DNA from: Pseudomonas trivialis
GTDB lineage: Bacteria; Pseudomonadota; Gammaproteobacteria; Pseudomonadales; Pseudomonadaceae
DNA length: 64,000 bases
NCBI RefSeq assembly: GCF_001439805.1
Contig: NZ_JYLK01000001.1
Location: 310,001 to 374,000 of the forward strand
Reading direction: 5' to 3'
Shown: piece by piece, positions 48,412 through 57,948 of the stretch
How the letters are laid out: each line of letters opens with the position of its first letter
How positions within the stretch are numbered: position 1 is the stretch's first letter
Notes under the pieces: model-generated
The model's database searches: none
Seen by the model: only the letters and a program-made list of their open reading frames with translations
What the model was told of the DNA's origin: nothing
Made by a program: the position numbers and the translations under genes

Positions 48412-49527
48412 GTGAGCGAAACAGCCTTGCCTAAAGATGACACTCAGCCCGCGCTCGATGCGCCGGTCGAGACACCGGTTACCGCGCCACGCCGTGGTAA
48501 TGGCCTGGCAGTCGTTGCCTTGCTGCTCGGCGCCGCAGGCGTCGCCGTTGGCGGTTGGGGGGTGTTGCAGGTACGTGCACTGCAAGCCAGCAGCCAGCAA
48601 CAGTTGGGTCAGGTGCAGACCCTCGACGACCAGTCCCAGAGCCTTAAGCAAAGCCAGCAGCAACTGGCCGCGCGCCTGGCGCAATTGCCGGCTGCGGATG
48701 AGCTGGAAGAGCGTCGGCGCCTGGTTGCGCAATTGCAGGGTGACCAGCAGCGGCTGAACCAGCGCCTGGAAACCGTGCTGGGCGCCAGCCGCAAGGATTG
48801 GCGTCTGGCTGAGGCCGAGCACCTGATCCGCCTGGCGAGCCTGCGTCTGTCCGCCCTGCAGGACATCAACAGCGCCCAGTCGCTGGTTCAGGGTGCGGAC
48901 GAGATCCTTCGCGAGCAGAGCGATCCGGGCGCCTATGCCGCCCGTGAACAATTGGCCAAGAGCCTGGCGGCACTGCGCAGCACCGAGCAGCCGGACCGCA
49001 CTGGGTTGTACCTGCAATTGGCCGCGCTGCGTGACCAGGTGGTGCAACTGTCGGCCATTGCGCCGGAGTATTCGCTCACCGAGCCCGCCGCTCAGGGCCG
49101 CTCCACCGACGATACGCAAAATCGCCTGAGCCAGTGGTGGGAGCAGATTTCCCGTTACTTCCGCATCAATTTCAATCCTGACGACACCATTCGTCCATTG
49201 CTGGCAGGTCAAGGCCTGAACCAGGTGCGCCTGGCCCTGAGCCTGGCCCTGGAGCAGGCGCAATGGGCGGCACTCAATGGCGAATCGGCGGTGTACAGCC
49301 GCTCGCTGGGTGAGGCGCGCAGCGTGTTGCAGGACAACTTCAATCAGGACAACCCGCAGAGCAAGGCCATGCTGGCACGTATCGCCGAGCTCGAGCCCAA
49401 GGCCGTCTCGGTGGTGACACCGGACCTGGCCGCAAGCCTGGCTGCTGTGCAGGCCTACCTTGAGCGTCGTCACTTGTCTGCCGATGAAGCCAAGGCGTCG
49501 GCGAGCAAGCCGGCGACCCAGGAGTAG
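48412..49527 (+). CDS. hemX: HemX-like membrane protein
   Basis: A 371-residue protein of the HemX family. A cytoplasmic N-terminal tail (MSETALPKDDTQPALDAPVE) is followed by one TM segment (GLAVVALLLGAAGVAVGGWG), a long coiled coil (SSQQQLGQVQTLDDQSQSLK) and a helical periplasmic domain. It is often annotated uroporphyrin-III C-methyltransferase but has no methyltransferase motifs; its role in tetrapyrrole synthesis is not established. GTG start. It is 18 bp after hemD and 5 bp before hemY. Confidence 0.9.
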   Translation: MSETALPKDDTQPALDAPVETPVTAPRRGNGLAVVALLLGAAGVAVGGWGVLQVRALQASSQQQLGQVQTLDDQSQSLKQSQQQLAARLAQLPAADELEERRRLVAQLQGDQQRLNQRLETVLGASRKDWRLAEAEHLIRLASLRLSALQDINSAQSLVQGADEILREQSDPGAYAAREQLAKSLAALRSTEQPDRTGLYLQLAALRDQVVQLSAIAPEYSLTEPAAQGRSTDDTQNRLSQWWEQISRYFRINFNPDDTIRPLLAGQGLNQVRLALSLALEQAQWAALNGESAVYSRSLGEARSVLQDNFNQDNPQSKAMLARIAELEPKAVSVVTPDLAASLAAVQAYLERRHLSADEAKASASKPATQE

Positions 49528-49532
49528 AGCCG

Positions 49533-50774
49533 ATGAAGCGTTTCTATGTGATCCTGGTGCTGGCGATTGCCATCGCCCTGGCGCTGGCCGTGGGCATTTC
49601 GAAACACACTGGCTACGTGCTGATTACTTATCCGCACCTGCTGCATTACGAGTCGAGCCTGTGGGCTACGCTGGTCGCGATCTTTGTGGTGGGTCTGGTG
49701 ATCTACCTGCTGCGGGTATTGCTGAGTCTGGTGATGGCCTCCGGTGGTGTGGTCAACCCATGGTCACGGCGCAATCGCAGCCGTCGCGTGCAGATTGCAA
49801 TCGAACAGGGTCAGATGGACCTCGCCGAAGGCCGTTGGGCCAGCGCCGAGCGCCATCTGCACCGCGCTGCCGAGGCAGAGCGTCAGCCATTGCTTTACTA
49901 CCTTGGCGCCGCCCGCGCCGCCAACGAGCAAGGGCGTTATGAAGAGTGCGACAGCTTGCTGGAGCGCGCGCTGGAGCGTCAGCCCCAAGCCGAACTGGCG
50001 GTCGCCTTGAGCCATGCACAGTTGCAGATGGATCGCGGCGATACCGAAGGCGCGCTGACCACCCTGCAGGCCATGCATGCGCGTCATCCCCATAGCGCCC
50101 AGGTGCTGCGCCAGTTGCAGCGTTTGCACCAGCAGCGTGGCGATTGGTCGTCGGTGATCCGGTTGCTGCCCGAGTTACGCAAGGACAAGGTTCTACCTGC
50201 TGCCGAGTTGGCCGAGCTGGAGCGCCGCGCCTGGGGTGAAAACCTCAGTTTGGCGGTACAGCGCGAAGAGCAGGGCGAAGCGGGGTTGCAGTCGCTGGAG
50301 CGGGCTTGGCAACAGCTGACCTCCGCACAGCGTCAGGAGCCGCAACTGGTATTGGCCTACGCTGAGCAACTGCGCCAGTTGGGTGCGGATGCGCAAGCCG
50401 AAGAAGCCTTGCGCGGTGCCATCAAGCGCAGCTACGACAGTCACCTGATCCGCCTCTACGGTTTGCTGCGCGGCAGCGATCCGGCGCGGCAACTGAAGTT
50501 TGCCGAAGGCTGGCTCAAGGACCATCCCGGCGATGCCAGCCTGTTGCTGACCCTGGGACGCCTGTGCCTGCAGAACAGTCTGTGGGGCAAGGCGCGTGAC
50601 TATCTGGAAAGCAGCCTTCAGGTGCAGCGCAATCCTGAGGCCTGCGCTGAATTGGCGCGCCTGTTGGCTCAACTGGGTGATACCGAGCGCAGCAATCAGT
50701 TGTTCCAGGAAGGTCTGGGTTTGTTGGACAGCCGGCTTCTGGCGTCTCCGTTGCCGGTCCCCGCACGGGTTTGA
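49533..50774 (+). CDS. hemY: HemY-like TPR membrane protein
   Basis: A 413-residue protein with two TM segments (about 4-24 and 40-62) in its HemY_N domain, then TPR-type helical repeats (about 100-400; YYLGAARAANEQGRYEECDS, LTLGRLCLQNSLWGKARDYL). It is named HemY but is not the Gram-positive protoporphyrinogen oxidase. Probably a scaffold of the inner membrane; exact role in heme metabolism unknown. Last gene of hemCDXY. Confidence 0.92.
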   Translation: MKRFYVILVLAIAIALALAVGISKHTGYVLITYPHLLHYESSLWATLVAIFVVGLVIYLLRVLLSLVMASGGVVNPWSRRNRSRRVQIAIEQGQMDLAEGRWASAERHLHRAAEAERQPLLYYLGAARAANEQGRYEECDSLLERALERQPQAELAVALSHAQLQMDRGDTEGALTTLQAMHARHPHSAQVLRQLQRLHQQRGDWSSVIRLLPELRKDKVLPAAELAELERRAWGENLSLAVQREEQGEAGLQSLERAWQQLTSAQRQEPQLVLAYAEQLRQLGADAQAEEALRGAIKRSYDSHLIRLYGLLRGSDPARQLKFAEGWLKDHPGDASLLLTLGRLCLQNSLWGKARDYLESSLQVQRNPEACAELARLLAQLGDTERSNQLFQEGLGLLDSRLLASPLPVPARV

Positions 50775-51011
50775 AGTAGGAAAAGTGATGTGGGTTGGCT
50801 CGGACGATTCTGAGGGTCAACCCATCGATTACCGCATAAAACCTGGGCTCAGGTCTCTGTGTAGTAAATTCCTACTGACAGCTTCTTGAAGTCATCCAGG
50901 GTCTGACGGCATATCCCTGTGTTCTCGCGGAATTGTCTGCCCCTGAGCGTATTGAAAGGCGGCAGGGCTTTCCTCTACCGTAACGACCTATCTCTTGCGG
51001 TACGGATAACA

Positions 51012-51533
51012 ATGTCTTTGGCCCCTTCACGCTCCTTGTTTTTTCTGGCCTTCGTGGCCGGTGCGCTGACGTTGGGTGCGTCTTTTTATCTTGAGTACGG
51101 CGTGTCGCTACGGCCTTGTTTCCTGTGCCAGGTGCAACGCATTCTGCTGGCGACCTTCATGCTGATCAATCTGGTCGCCGCCCTCCATAATCCAAAACGT
51201 TCAGCCAGCTACCTTTACGGTCTGGCGAGCATGGGCTGCGCGCTACTCGGCGCTGTCACCGCCGTGCGCCAGGTGCTGCTGCAGAACGCCGCGCCGGAGC
51301 AAGTCGGCGACTGCTGGCCGAACCTGCAATACATGATTGAAAACCTGTCGCCCTGGCAGGCGCTGCAACGGACGTTCAGGGGCACCGTCGATTGCGTCGA
51401 GATCAACTGGACACTGTTTGACCTGAGCCTTCCCGAGTGGAGCCTGTTGTTTTTCGTGGCGATGCTGATCCTGGGCATTCTGCAGTTTTTACCGCTGTTG
51501 TTCAGTCGCCGAGCAGTTGTCACAAGGCAATGA
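51012..51533 (+). CDS. dsbB: Disulfide bond formation protein DsbB
   Basis: Inner-membrane protein that reoxidises periplasmic DsbA and passes electrons to quinone. The 173-residue protein has four TM segments, the quinone-proximal CFLC pair (Cys36/Cys39) and the second pair Cys101 (GDCWPN) and Cys128 (VDCVEINW). The ATG at 51012 gives the family-typical length; the 31 codons upstream are not hydrophobic and not conserved. Pseudomonas often has two dsbB paralogs (dsbB/dsbH), so the exact paralog name is uncertain. Confidence 0.9.
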   Translation: MSLAPSRSLFFLAFVAGALTLGASFYLEYGVSLRPCFLCQVQRILLATFMLINLVAALHNPKRSASYLYGLASMGCALLGAVTAVRQVLLQNAAPEQVGDCWPNLQYMIENLSPWQALQRTFRGTVDCVEINWTLFDLSLPEWSLLFFVAMLILGILQFLPLLFSRRAVVTRQ

Positions 51534-51595
51534 GCGGGCAGGGTAATTCGTAGGACGGGATTAAACGCTTGTATGAACTTTCTGTCCTGCGTACC

Positions 51596-51624
51596 TTGAA
51601 GCCATAGTCATGCGGGCATAATCT
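51596..51624 (+). promoter_or_regulatory. Possible sigma-70 promoter of algQ
   Basis: TTGAAG (51596-51601) with CATAAT (51617-51622, 15-bp spacer) or TAATCT (51619-51624, 17-bp spacer) lies about 115 bp before algQ. The 17-bp-spaced match is weaker, so the call is tentative. Confidence 0.4.
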
Positions 51625-51738
51625 GGCCCGCACGCGTTATCGAAACCGATTGTCAGTTGCAGCTTTGTGCGGCTGGCGCTTCACCGTTGAGTGTTGCGCG
51701 GCACAGGCGAACGCATCCCCTAGGGAAGAGAGATCATC

Positions 51739-52197
51739 ATGTTGGAAAGTTGCCGGAATGCCCAGGAACGCTGGGGTGGGGTGCACAAGCTGATAGACAG
51801 CTGGTTGAAGGCGCGTCACGAACTGATTCGCTCCTTTGATGCGCTTGGCGCCAAGCCCGACGCGTTGGCCGAAAACGGCGAACTGCTGCAGGATTTCTGC
51901 GGTGTGCTGATGGACTACGTGTCAGCGGGCCATTTCGGCGTTTACGATCAATTGACCAAGGAAGCAGAAGCCTTCGGTGATGAGCGAGGGTTGGAGCTGG
52001 CGGATACCCTTTATCCTCGCCTCGACGCGATCACTGAGAAGCTCGTTGCTTTCAACGACCTGTGTGATGCAGGCAAATGTGTTGCTGAAAAATTCAAAGA
52101 GTTGGGCGCACTCTTGCATGAGCGTTTCGAACTGGAAGATTGCCTGATCGAAGTGCTGCATAACGCTCACAAGGACGAGGCTGTTACTCAGGCCTGA
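51739..52197 (+). CDS. algQ: Anti-RNA polymerase sigma-70 factor AlgQ (Rsd family)
   Basis: A 152-residue helical protein of the Rsd/AlgQ family that binds region 4 of RpoD and shifts RNA polymerase to other sigma factors; in P. aeruginosa it also affects alginate, siderophores and Ndk. Motifs include [40 protein letters not shown] and a C-terminal [20 protein letters not shown]. It is followed by a strong bidirectional terminator. Confidence 0.95.
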   Translation: MLESCRNAQERWGGVHKLIDSWLKARHELIRSFDALGAKPDALAENGELLQDFCGVLMDYVSAGHFGVYDQLTKEAEAFGDERGLELADTLYPRLDAITEKLVAFNDLCDAGKCVAEKFKELGALLHERFELEDCLIEVLHNAHKDEAVTQA

Positions 52198-52211
52198 CCT
52201 TTGGCGATAAA

Positions 52212-52242
52212 AAAACGGTGCGCATGTCGCACCGTTTTTTTT
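52212..52242. terminator. Bidirectional terminator between algQ and the FKBP gene
   Basis: Stem ACGGTGCG (52215-52222) / CGCACCGT (52228-52235), flanked by an A-run before and T-run after, serving algQ and the convergent FKBP gene. Confidence 0.92.
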
Positions 52243-52245
52243 GGC

Positions 52246-52923
52246 TCACTGACGCGTGCCCAGCAATTGGATCTCAAACACCAGCGGTGTATAAGGCGGG
52301 ATCAACTCACCCGCGCCGTCTGCGCCATAGGCCTGGACCGATGGAATCACCAGACGCCATTTTGCGCCCACCGGCATCTGCTGCAACGCGCTGCGCCAGC
52401 CGCTGATCACGCTGTCCAGGCGAAACCACTGCGGTTGCGTGCTCTGATCGAACACTGTGCCATCCGGCAATCGACCCACGTATTTGACCTGAACCTGGTC
52501 GCTGGCTGCCGGCTTGTTGCCGGTGCCTGGCGTCAGCTCCGTGAGCAGGATTCCATCGGCCAGTTCACGCACACCGGGTGCGGCTTTTTCCTTGGCGAGG
52601 AACTGTTGTTCGCCAGCCAGCGCCTTTTCACTGCGAGGCACCTGCGCATTGGCCTCAGTCTGTGCCTCGTGCTGGGCAAGCAGTTTTTCGATACGCGCGC
52701 TGTCGAGCGCCAACGGCTTGCCTTGATAGGCTTGTTTGAGGCCGTCGATCAGGGCCTGAATCTGCAGGTCGGGGACCTCCTGACGCAGCCGTTCACCCAG
52801 GCTGGCGCCCAGGCTGTACGCAAGGTCGTGCTGGTCCTGAATAGCAGCGCTGGACGGCAATTGCTCGTTTGCGTCAGCAACGTAAACAATCAGGCCAAGC
52901 ACAAGAAAAAGGTAACGCGACAT
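52246..52923 (-). CDS. FKBP-type peptidyl-prolyl isomerase (secreted, FkpA/FklB-like)
   Basis: A 225-residue protein. A signal peptide (MSRYLFLVLGLIVYVADANE), an FKBP_N helical dimerisation domain (about 30-120; DLAYSLGASLGERLRQEVPD), then the catalytic FKBP_C domain (about 125-225; QVQVKYVGRLPDGTVFDQST, VIPSVQAYGADGAGELIPPY). Likely a periplasmic folding factor. The ATG at 52923 has GGGAG 7 bp upstream; ATG at 52929 is too close to the SD. Confidence 0.9.
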   Translation of the reverse strand: MSRYLFLVLGLIVYVADANEQLPSSAAIQDQHDLAYSLGASLGERLRQEVPDLQIQALIDGLKQAYQGKPLALDSARIEKLLAQHEAQTEANAQVPRSEKALAGEQQFLAKEKAAPGVRELADGILLTELTPGTGNKPAASDQVQVKYVGRLPDGTVFDQSTQPQWFRLDSVISGWRSALQQMPVGAKWRLVIPSVQAYGADGAGELIPPYTPLVFEIQLLGTRQ

Positions 52924-53115
52924 GGGCATGCTCCCGCCAAAAGTGCGACGGATTATGCCAGCGTGGAAGGGTAAACAGTGTCGTGGATTCCGTTCAGGCC
53001 GATAAGAATTTTCCCAGGGCGCAACGCAAGTCAATCGATACTGTCAACATGCGCTAGCGGCGGTAAGAGCAGAGGGCTAGTATGAGCCGCACCCACGTCA
53101 GTCAGGAGGTAAACC

Positions 53116-54144
53116 ATGTCGGCCAAACAGAAGCCTGTTAATACCCCGTTGCATTTGCTCCAACAACTGTCGGGCAGCCTGCTCGAACATCTGGAAAGCG
53201 CTTGCGCCCAGGCCTTGGCCGATGCAGAAAAACTGCTCGCCAAACTGGAAAAGCAACGCGGCAAAGCGCAGGAAAAGCTGCACAAATCCCGTATCAAGCT
53301 GCAAGACGCCGCCACTGCCGGCAAGTCCAAGGCACAAGCCAAGGCCAAAGACGCAGTCAAAGAACTCGAAGACTTGCTGGACGCTCTCAAAGATCGCCAG
53401 GCTGAGACCCGCACTTATATTTCCCAACTGAAAAAAGACGCTCAGGAAAGCCTGAAACTGGCCCAGGGCGTCGGTCGTGTGAAAGAAGCCGTCGCCAAGG
53501 CTCTGGGCGCGCGTACGCCAGCCAAAGCGGTCGCGGCAAGCACGGCTAAAAAGCCTGCGAGCAAGGCCGTTGCAGCGAAGGCTCCAGCTAAAGCCGCCGC
53601 CAAGCCAGTTGCCAAAACTGCTGCTGTAAAACCAACTGCCAAGCCAACCGCCAAAACAGCTGCTGCGAAACCAGCCGCCAAGCCAGTGGCCAAAACAGCT
53701 GCTGCAAAACCGGCCGCCAAGCCAGCCGCTAAACCAGCTGCTGCGAAACCAGCCGCCAAGCCAGTGGCCAAAACGGCTGCTGCAAAACCGGCCGCCAAGC
53801 CAGCCGCTAAACCAGCTGCTGCAAAACCAGCCGCCAAGCCAGTGGCCAAAACAGCTGCTGCAAAACCGGCCGCCAAGCCAGCCGCTAAACCAGCTGCTGC
53901 AAAACCAGCCGCCAAGCCAGTGGCCAAAACGGCTGCTGCAAAACCGGCCGCCAAGCCAGCCGCTAAACCAGCTGCTGCAAAACCAGCCGCCAAGCCAGCT
54001 GCCAAACCGGCTGCTGCAAAACCAGCACCGGCCAAGCCTGCTGCATCGACCGCCACTTCGACAGCATCCACCGCCCCAACCGCGCCGGCCAGCAGCACCT
54101 CTGCACCGGCAGCACCAGGCACCACGCCAACCAGCGCTTCCTAA
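53116..54144 (+). CDS. algP: Histone H1-like regulator AlgP with KPAA repeats
   Basis: A 342-residue protein. Residues 1-115 are a charged coiled-coil region (LLQQLSGSLLEHLESACAQA, LEDLLDALKDRQAETRTYIS), residues 125-320 are Lys/Pro/Ala repeats (AAKPAAKPVAKTA) like eukaryotic H1 tails, and the tail is Ala/Ser/Thr-rich. In P. aeruginosa AlgP (AlgR3) binds DNA and influences algD expression and mucoidy. The repeat DNA is a 78-bp minisatellite, a hot spot for length change. Its stop overlaps the TIGR02444 gene's by 4 bp. Confidence 0.92.
   Translation: MSAKQKPVNTPLHLLQQLSGSLLEHLESACAQALADAEKLLAKLEKQRGKAQEKLHKSRIKLQDAATAGKSKAQAKAKDAVKELEDLLDALKDRQAETRTYISQLKKDAQESLKLAQGVGRVKEAVAKALGARTPAKAVAASTAKKPASKAVAAKAPAKAAAKPVAKTAAVKPTAKPTAKTAAAKPAAKPVAKTAAAKPAAKPAAKPAAAKPAAKPVAKTAAAKPAAKPAAKPAAAKPAAKPVAKTAAAKPAAKPAAKPAAAKPAAKPVAKTAAAKPAAKPAAKPAAAKPAAKPAAKPAAAKPAPAKPAASTATSTASTAPTAPASSTSAPAAPGTTPTSAS
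53698..53998 (+). repeat. 78-bp tandem repeat inside algP
   Basis: Units start at 53698, 53776, 53854 and 53932, each GCTGCTGCAAAACCGGCCGC and onwards, nearly identical over 78 bp (26 codons), with the fourth truncated. A degenerate half unit precedes at about 53659. Because 78 is a multiple of 3, copy-number change would keep the frame. Confidence 0.95.
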
Positions 54145-54605
54145 GGGCTGGCAACCACGACGCGCAGTTGCTGGAGCGCGTTGTGGTCAAGGTTGGCGAC
54201 TTCGGTCGCCAGGCCTTCAAGCCATCCGTATTGCCCCTTCGCCTCATCCTTCGGCCAGCCCCGCGCCAGTTGTTCCAGGCGAGTCAACAGCGTCCGTTCC
54301 GCTTCCAATTCCAGCGCCTTGACCCCCGTGCGTAACGTCTCCAGTTGACCCTCCTGCTGCGCCAATTCACGCCATTGCACACGTAGCTCTCGCAACGGTT
54401 CGACAACCTGTTCGCGCCACGGACGAGCAAGCTGCTGCAACGCCTTCAGACGTTCGGCCCTCGGCACCACGCCCCGCGCCTCCAGCCAGGCGCCGCACAG
54501 CAACAGGCACACATCCGCGCCATTTTCCTGCAAGCGCAGGCACGCGGCTTCGACGCCGGGCCGGGCGTAGGTCGAGAGGGCAAAGCTCCACAGGTCAGCG
54601 CACAT
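54141..54605 (-). CDS. TIGR02444 family protein
   Basis: A 154-residue helical protein, MCADLWSFALSTYARPGVEA and ENGADVCLLLCGAWLEARGV, matching the TIGR02444 family of proteobacteria; function unknown. The ATG at 54605 is favoured over TTG/GTG codons up to eight residues earlier because it aligns with the family start (M..DLWSFAL). It is divergent from the ABC-F gene (50-bp gap) and overlaps algP at the 3' end. Confidence 0.82.
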   Translation of the reverse strand: MCADLWSFALSTYARPGVEAACLRLQENGADVCLLLCGAWLEARGVVPRAERLKALQQLARPWREQVVEPLRELRVQWRELAQQEGQLETLRTGVKALELEAERTLLTRLEQLARGWPKDEAKGQYGWLEGLATEVANLDHNALQQLRVVVASP

Positions 54606-54655
54606 ATTCACACCCAAGCCAGCGGCCAACGAAGCTGGTAGACTCCGCCGCCATT

Positions 54656-56565
<1,910 letters not shown>

Positions 56566-56566
<1 letters not shown>

Positions 56567-57129
56567 TGGAAGCGCTGCAACTGCCGTTGCCTGCGCAATG
56601 GGTGGCGCCGATCTGGATCGGTGTGCAGATCCTGCTCATCCTGCTGGCGGGCTATTTTGCCCAGCGCTTCGTTGCCAAGGGCCTGACGCGCCTGGGTGAG
56701 CGCTACCCGTTCCCGCCTCAGTTGCTGATGCCCCTGCGCGGTGGGCTGCGCTGGCTGATCATGGGCAGTGCGCTGATTTTCGTGCTGGGGCGCCTGGGCG
56801 TGTCTGCCACCGTGCTGTGGACGGCGTTGTCAGGGTTCGTGGCGGTGGCGGCGGTGGCGTTCTTCGCCATGTGGTCGGTGTTGTCCAACCTACTGTGCGC
56901 GATTTTGATCTTTACCGTCGGGCCGTTTCGCCTGGGTGACATCGTCGAACTGGTGGACACCGTCGACAAGCCCGGCGTTAAGGGGCGCGTGGTCGCGATC
57001 AACCTGCTTTACACCACGTTGATCGAAGTGGAAGAGGCCGGCACCAACAGTGCCATCGTGCAGGTGCCCAACAGCCTGTTCTTCCAGCGTTCGGTGCGGC
57101 GCTGGCCCGGCAATATCTCGCCGCTGTAA
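56566..57129 (+). CDS. Small MscS-family mechanosensitive channel protein
   Basis: A 187-residue membrane protein with about three TM helices (WIGVQILLILLAGYF, LRWLIMGSALIFVLG, VAAVAFFAMWSVLSNLLCAI) and an MscS beta domain (FRLGDIVELVDT..GVKGRVVAINLLYTTLIEVE) followed by VPNSLFFQRSVRRWPG. It lacks the large C-terminal domain of MscS (286 residues), so it is short for the family. It overlaps the stop of the ABC-F gene (TGATG), suggesting translational coupling. Confidence 0.85.
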
Positions 57130-57202
57130 AAAACTGATAGCCAGCCTTCATTCGGCGGCGTTAGCTTAGCGCACAACAGCAAACCCCCCCTTGAGGTGTG
57201 CA

Positions 57203-57835
57203 ATGGCACTCGACACATGGCTGGCGTTTTTCCTCGCCAGTTGGATCATCTCCCTGTCCCCTGGCGCTGGCGCTATCGCCTCGATGTCCAGCGGCCTGCA
57301 ATACGGTTTTGCGCGTGGCTACTGGAACGCCATTGGCCTGCAACTGGGCCTGGCGATGCAGATTGCCGTGGTGGCGGGGGGCCTGGGTGCCATTCTGGCG
57401 ACGTCGTCCACCGCGTTCTATGCGATCAAATGGTTTGGCGTGGCGTACCTGGTGTATCTGGCCATCAAACAATGGCGTGCCCTGCCCATGGACCTCACCG
57501 ATGACGCCGCGCCGCGCCAGATCGGCAAGCCGATGGCGATGATGTTTCGCGGGTTCCTGGTCAATGCCAGCAACCCCAAGGCCCTGGTGTTCATGCTGGC
57601 GGTATTGCCGCAGTTCGTGAATCCCCAGGCGCCGCTGGCGATCCAGTACCTGATCATCGGCGCGACCATGATCAGCGTCGACATGATTGTGATGGCCGGT
57701 TATACCGGGCTGGCCTCCAAAGTCCTGCGCCTGTTGCGCACGCCCACGCAGCAAAAGCGCGTGAACCGCACGTTTGCCGGGCTGTTCGTGGGGGCGGCGG
57801 GTTTCCTCGCCAGCCTGCACCGGGCCACGGCATAA
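57203..57835 (+). CDS. LysE/RhtB family amino-acid exporter
   Basis: A 210-residue membrane protein with about six TM segments and the family opening TWLAFFLASWIISLSPGAGA, plus NASNPKALVFMLAVLPQFV. RhtB/LeuE-type proteins export homoserine, threonine, leucine or other amino acids; substrate is not told by sequence. ATG at 57203 has TTGAGG 8 bp upstream, preferred over a TTG four codons earlier. Confidence 0.9.
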   Translation: MALDTWLAFFLASWIISLSPGAGAIASMSSGLQYGFARGYWNAIGLQLGLAMQIAVVAGGLGAILATSSTAFYAIKWFGVAYLVYLAIKQWRALPMDLTDDAAPRQIGKPMAMMFRGFLVNASNPKALVFMLAVLPQFVNPQAPLAIQYLIIGATMISVDMIVMAGYTGLASKVLRLLRTPTQQKRVNRTFAGLFVGAAGFLASLHRATA

Positions 57836-57858
57836 CGTGCACTAAACACCGATCAACC

Positions 57859-57876
57859 TGTGGGAGGGGGCGGTGC
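57859..57876 (+). repeat. Single REP half-element
   Basis: TGTGGGAGGGGGCGGTGC keeps only the first 14 bases of the REP arm, after the LysE-family gene. Probably a decayed or truncated element. Confidence 0.5.
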
Positions 57877-57948
57877 CAAATAAGCTTGAGTCCAATCGGT
57901 TAAAGCTGAACAATAGTGTTACTTCGTATTTCCCCCTGAGATTCATTC

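Noticed and set aside
48412..49527. HemX as a uroporphyrinogen-III methyltransferase
   Set aside because: It lacks SAM-binding motifs; it is a membrane coiled-coil protein, so the enzyme name is not used.
53698..53998. CRISPR-like regular repeats
   Set aside because: The repeats are directly tandem without unique spacers and code for KPAA-type peptide in the algP frame.
53442..54125. Long open frame on the minus strand within algP, rich in Ala/Gly/Leu
   Set aside because: It is the reverse of the KPAA repeat; the repeat makes stop codons rare in several frames. No SD and no conserved sequence.
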